Source: Natrialba hulunbeirensis JCM 10989
GTDB lineage: Archaea > Halobacteriota > Halobacteria > Halobacteriales > Natrialbaceae
DNA length: 64,000 nt
Assembly: GCF_000337575.1 (NCBI RefSeq)
Contig: NZ_AOIM01000035.1
Location: 173,498-237,497 of the forward strand
Direction of reading: 5' to 3'
In this document: positions 61,981 to 64,000 of the stretch, one piece after another
Position numbering within the stretch: the first letter of the stretch is position 1
How the letters are laid out: the number at the start of each line of letters is the position of its first letter
Position numbers and translations under genes: made by a program
The notes under the pieces: generated by a model
What the model saw: only the letters and a program-made list of their open reading frames with translations
What the model was told of the DNA's origin: nothing
Database searches by the model: none

Positions 61981-62442
61981 GTGATCGTCGTCATCTGCGG
62001 GCCGCCAGGTGCCGGAAAAACGAGTATCGCTACCCGGCTTCACCAAACGCTGGTACTCGAGTACCCCACCCACACAATCTCGCTCTTTCACTCGGATGAC
62101 TACTCGCGACGCACGTACGAGCGGCTATACGAGGCGGTTCGCGAGACCGAAAGCGACGAGATTGCGATCGTGGACGGGACGTTCTACCGGCAGCGCTGGC
62201 AGACACGGTTTCGGTCGTTGCCGAACGTTCGGGTTCGATTCGTGTACGTGACGGCGAGCCTCGAGACGTGTCTGGCGCGAAATCGTGCCCGCGCTGAAGC
62301 GGACCGAATCGACGAGCAGGGAGTGCACGTGGTGTATCGGGAGTTCAGCGAGCCGGCTGCGGACGTGCGAGTCGAGACGGACGAGTGTTCGGTGGCGGAG
62401 GCGGTCGAACGCGTGGCTGCTGCGGTCCGATCGTGGGTGTGA
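61981..62442 (+). CDS. small P-loop kinase-like ATP-binding protein
   Basis: The protein begins with GTG (61981) and has Walker A GPPGAGKT (residues 7-14), then FHSDDY and EIAIVDGTFYRQRW in the substrate-binding region, a lid with RARAEADRI and a C-terminal helix. This resembles adenylylsulfate kinase or KTI12/PSTK-like kinases, but motifs do not decide. The upstream stretch 61690-61980 holds ACTCG-like repeats and no gene. Confidence 0.7.
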   Translation: MIVVICGPPGAGKTSIATRLHQTLVLEYPTHTISLFHSDDYSRRTYERLYEAVRETESDEIAIVDGTFYRQRWQTRFRSLPNVRVRFVYVTASLETCLARNRARAEADRIDEQGVHVVYREFSEPAADVRVETDECSVAEAVERVAAAVRSWV

Positions 62443-62493
62443 GGGGCGTGTGCGTGTTTGCGTGGTCACTGGTGAAAACGGCACATCGGAGCT

Positions 62494-63633
62494 CTATGGC
62501 AGGAATCGGTCCAACAACGGGAGTTCGATTTCGTGTGGGAGTTGGGCAGGTCGTTCCTGTTCCGGGAGGACGTCCCAGCCGAGGTCGTCCGTGCTGGGGT
62601 CGGCGTCGGTTTCGAAGCCGGCTTCGGCGACGGGCGGCTGTTCGCGGTATTCGGCCGGTGGTGCGTCGTGTGCGTAGACGCCCTCGGGGTGGTCGATCGT
62701 CCAGACGTGCATCATGCAGGGTGTGCGACAGGGAAGGGTCTTCTCGCCGTCGGTGAACTGGGTTTCGTAGGCCTGCTGGTAGAACCACCACGCGAAGCGA
62801 CCGGGGAGGCCAGCGTGGTAGTGCCAGGGTGAGCAGTGGGTGTCGGTTTCGTCTCCGTGGTCGTCGTGTCCGTGCTCGTCATGTTCGTGTCCATCGTGCC
62901 CGTGGTCGTCGTGTCCGTGCTCATCATCGCTGTGCTCGTGGTCGTCGTTCCCGTGCTCGTCGTCGCCATGCTCGTCGTGTCCATACCCATTCCCGTTTTC
63001 GTGCTCGTGTCCATCCCCGTGGCTGTGACTGTAACTGTCCCCCTCCCCGTTTCCGTCCCCGTGGTGTGCTCCATAGTCGTCGTCTCCATCGTCATCACGA
63101 CCAGCACCGTCCTCGTCGTACACCACCGGCGGCTCGACCGCCTCTCCGTCGCGCGTCGCGATGAACATGACACCGATGGAGCGCCAAGAGCTGTTGTCGA
63201 CGAGGACGGACTCCGGTCGCGTCGGATCCAGAACGTCGTCGTCGCCGATGAACTCCGGGTTGAGCCAGTGGGACCAGCCGTCCTCGTCGGCCACGTCGAG
63301 AGTATCGAAGTACGGTTTGAACCCCGCGTCGAGCAGCGCACCCGCGTCCGGATACTCGCTCTCGAGTGTCTGCTGGACCGCCTCCCGAAGTTCGATCGTC
63401 ACGGGGTGGTCGTCAGCACAGCCCTCCATACTCGCTCCCTCACAGTGACCCATACTCGGCCTGACCGTCGCGTCGGGGCAGCGCTCGAACGCCGCGTGAC
63501 CCTCGCCCGGTCCGTTCGCACCGTCTGCACTCGCCGCTCCCGTACCGAAAACAGAAAGTGCAGCGGCGCTCCCGGATGCTTGCAGTACTGTCCGCCGAGA
63601 GATGCGCACCCGCTCACTGTCGTCTTCGCTCAT
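62494..63633 (-). CDS. Tat-exported protein with very His/Asp-rich metal-binding linker
   Basis: ISRRTVLQASGSAAALSVFGTGAASA is a Tat signal. Residues about 60-200 form a compact domain (HPVTIELREAVQQTLESEYPDAGALLDAGFKPYFDT, SVLVDNSSWRSIGVMFIATRDG). A linker at about 200-275 is then almost only His, Asp, Gly and Glu. A Cys/His domain follows (CSPWHYHAGLPGRFAWWFYQQAYETQF, CRTPCMMHVWTIDHPEGVYAHDAP). The linker is likely to bind many metal ions outside the cell. I do not recognise a named family. Confidence 0.75.
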   Translation of the reverse strand: MSEDDSERVRISRRTVLQASGSAAALSVFGTGAASADGANGPGEGHAAFERCPDATVRPSMGHCEGASMEGCADDHPVTIELREAVQQTLESEYPDAGALLDAGFKPYFDTLDVADEDGWSHWLNPEFIGDDDVLDPTRPESVLVDNSSWRSIGVMFIATRDGEAVEPPVVYDEDGAGRDDDGDDDYGAHHGDGNGEGDSYSHSHGDGHEHENGNGYGHDEHGDDEHGNDDHEHSDDEHGHDDHGHDGHEHDEHGHDDHGDETDTHCSPWHYHAGLPGRFAWWFYQQAYETQFTDGEKTLPCRTPCMMHVWTIDHPEGVYAHDAPPAEYREQPPVAEAGFETDADPSTDDLGWDVLPEQERPAQLPHEIELPLLDRFLP

Positions 63634-63758
63634 GCCAGCATCACCACAGCAACTGGCGTTGTAAACCATGTTGGCGGTCCGAGAGACCGTCTTTTCTATC
63701 GAAAACGCGTGTCAGCAGAAATGGCTACACCACGGTGCTCGTCGACGAGCGCAGTCGA

Positions 63759-64000
63759 CTACTCGAGTTGGGCGCCAGTTCCCGGCACGTCGAGTGCGGC
63801 GAGATCGATCGTACCGTTCGGCATCGGAACGCCGTCGTAGGGGTCCTCCTCGAGCAGTAGCGAACCGTCGAGGTCGGCGTAGTCGAGCATCGGTGCGAGG
63901 TGGCAGGCCGCCGCGATGGAGGCGTTCGACTCGTTCATACAGCCACACATCACTTGCATGCCGTGAGCGCGGGCGGTGTGGATGATGCGCTTTGCTTCCT
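63759..64000 (-). CDS. dipeptide epimerase-type enolase-superfamily enzyme, C-terminal part
   Basis: The open frame continues past the right edge, so only the last 80 residues are seen: EAKRIIHTARAHGMQVMCGCMNESNASIAAACHLAPML, then YADLDGSLLLEEDPYDGVPMPNGTIDL. The block VMxGCMxESNASIAAACHLA and the C-terminal loop fit L-Ala-D/L-Glu (dipeptide) epimerases of the muconate-lactonizing subgroup. The catalytic lysines lie beyond the edge. The stop is at 63759. Confidence 0.78.
   Translation of the reverse strand, partial: EAKRIIHTARAHGMQVMCGCMNESNASIAAACHLAPMLDYADLDGSLLLEEDPYDGVPMPNGTIDLAALDVPGTGAQLE

Noticed and set aside
62836-63840. Plus-strand frame rich in valine and serine over the His-rich gene
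   Set aside because: It is the complement of the His/Asp linker codons, and the minus strand has a Tat signal and ordered domains.

Overview
The window reads as the chromosome of a halophilic archaeon (class Halobacteria, probably family Natrialbaceae). The predicted proteins are strongly acidic, third codon positions are G/C-rich, secreted proteins carry twin-arginine (Tat) signals, and many genes look leaderless with a TATA element about 25-35 bases before the ATG. Archaeal RPA, HerA, NurA, MptD, PspA and several Halobacteria-only families (DUF5789, DUF5790, DUF5813, DUF5814, DUF7344) point the same way. The genus cannot be settled from the sequence alone.

Layout. Positions 1-4.5 kb are visibly AT-richer and accessory: two Tat-exported proteins of unknown function (one cut by the left edge, built of repeated barrel-like modules) and a decayed IS5-type transposase. 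Positions 4.6-7.6 kb hold a nickel-regulator-like NikR protein divergent from two CobW/COG0523 GTPases, a probable metal-homeostasis cassette. From 7.6 to 15.6 kb lie a DUF6498 membrane protein, MoaB, a zinc-finger membrane protein, an RPA operon, a glyoxalase-like protein, a CopG-like regulator, an LLM flavin oxidoreductase and DUF5814. A sugar-type ABC importer spans 16.7-21.6 kb, with the binding protein on the plus strand facing the permease/ATPase operon on the minus strand.

Three tRNA genes (His-GTG, Phe-GAA, Val-TAC) lie between 15.7 and 24.1 kb. Each is followed on its 3' side by one or more units of roughly 105-140 bp that repeat a piece of the tRNA 3' end and contain hairpins with changing stems but similar loops. 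This is the most unusual non-coding signal in the window.

From 24 to 46.5 kb is mostly core chromosome: DUF192, an ABC exporter half-transporter, a creatininase-family enzyme, MptD, the NAD-dependent glucose-6-phosphate dehydrogenase Azf, DUF309, an M29 aminopeptidase, a YhhQ-type transporter, PadR, a TrkA-N/Lrp-type pair, MetY, GpmI, NurA and a second Azf-like epimerase. From 46.6 to 52.7 kb is a cell-surface region (PGF-CTERM 5'-nucleotidase, two cohesin-like paralogues, a double winged-helix regulator). HerA, PspA, a lipoprotein and a cassette of two equal-length membrane paralogues flanking an HPP-family protein follow to 60.3 kb. The end holds an SDR, a cupin, a small P-loop kinase, a very histidine-rich Tat protein and the C-terminus of a dipeptide epimerase cut by the right edge.

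No CRISPR array, rRNA operon, complete insertion sequence or prophage was seen.
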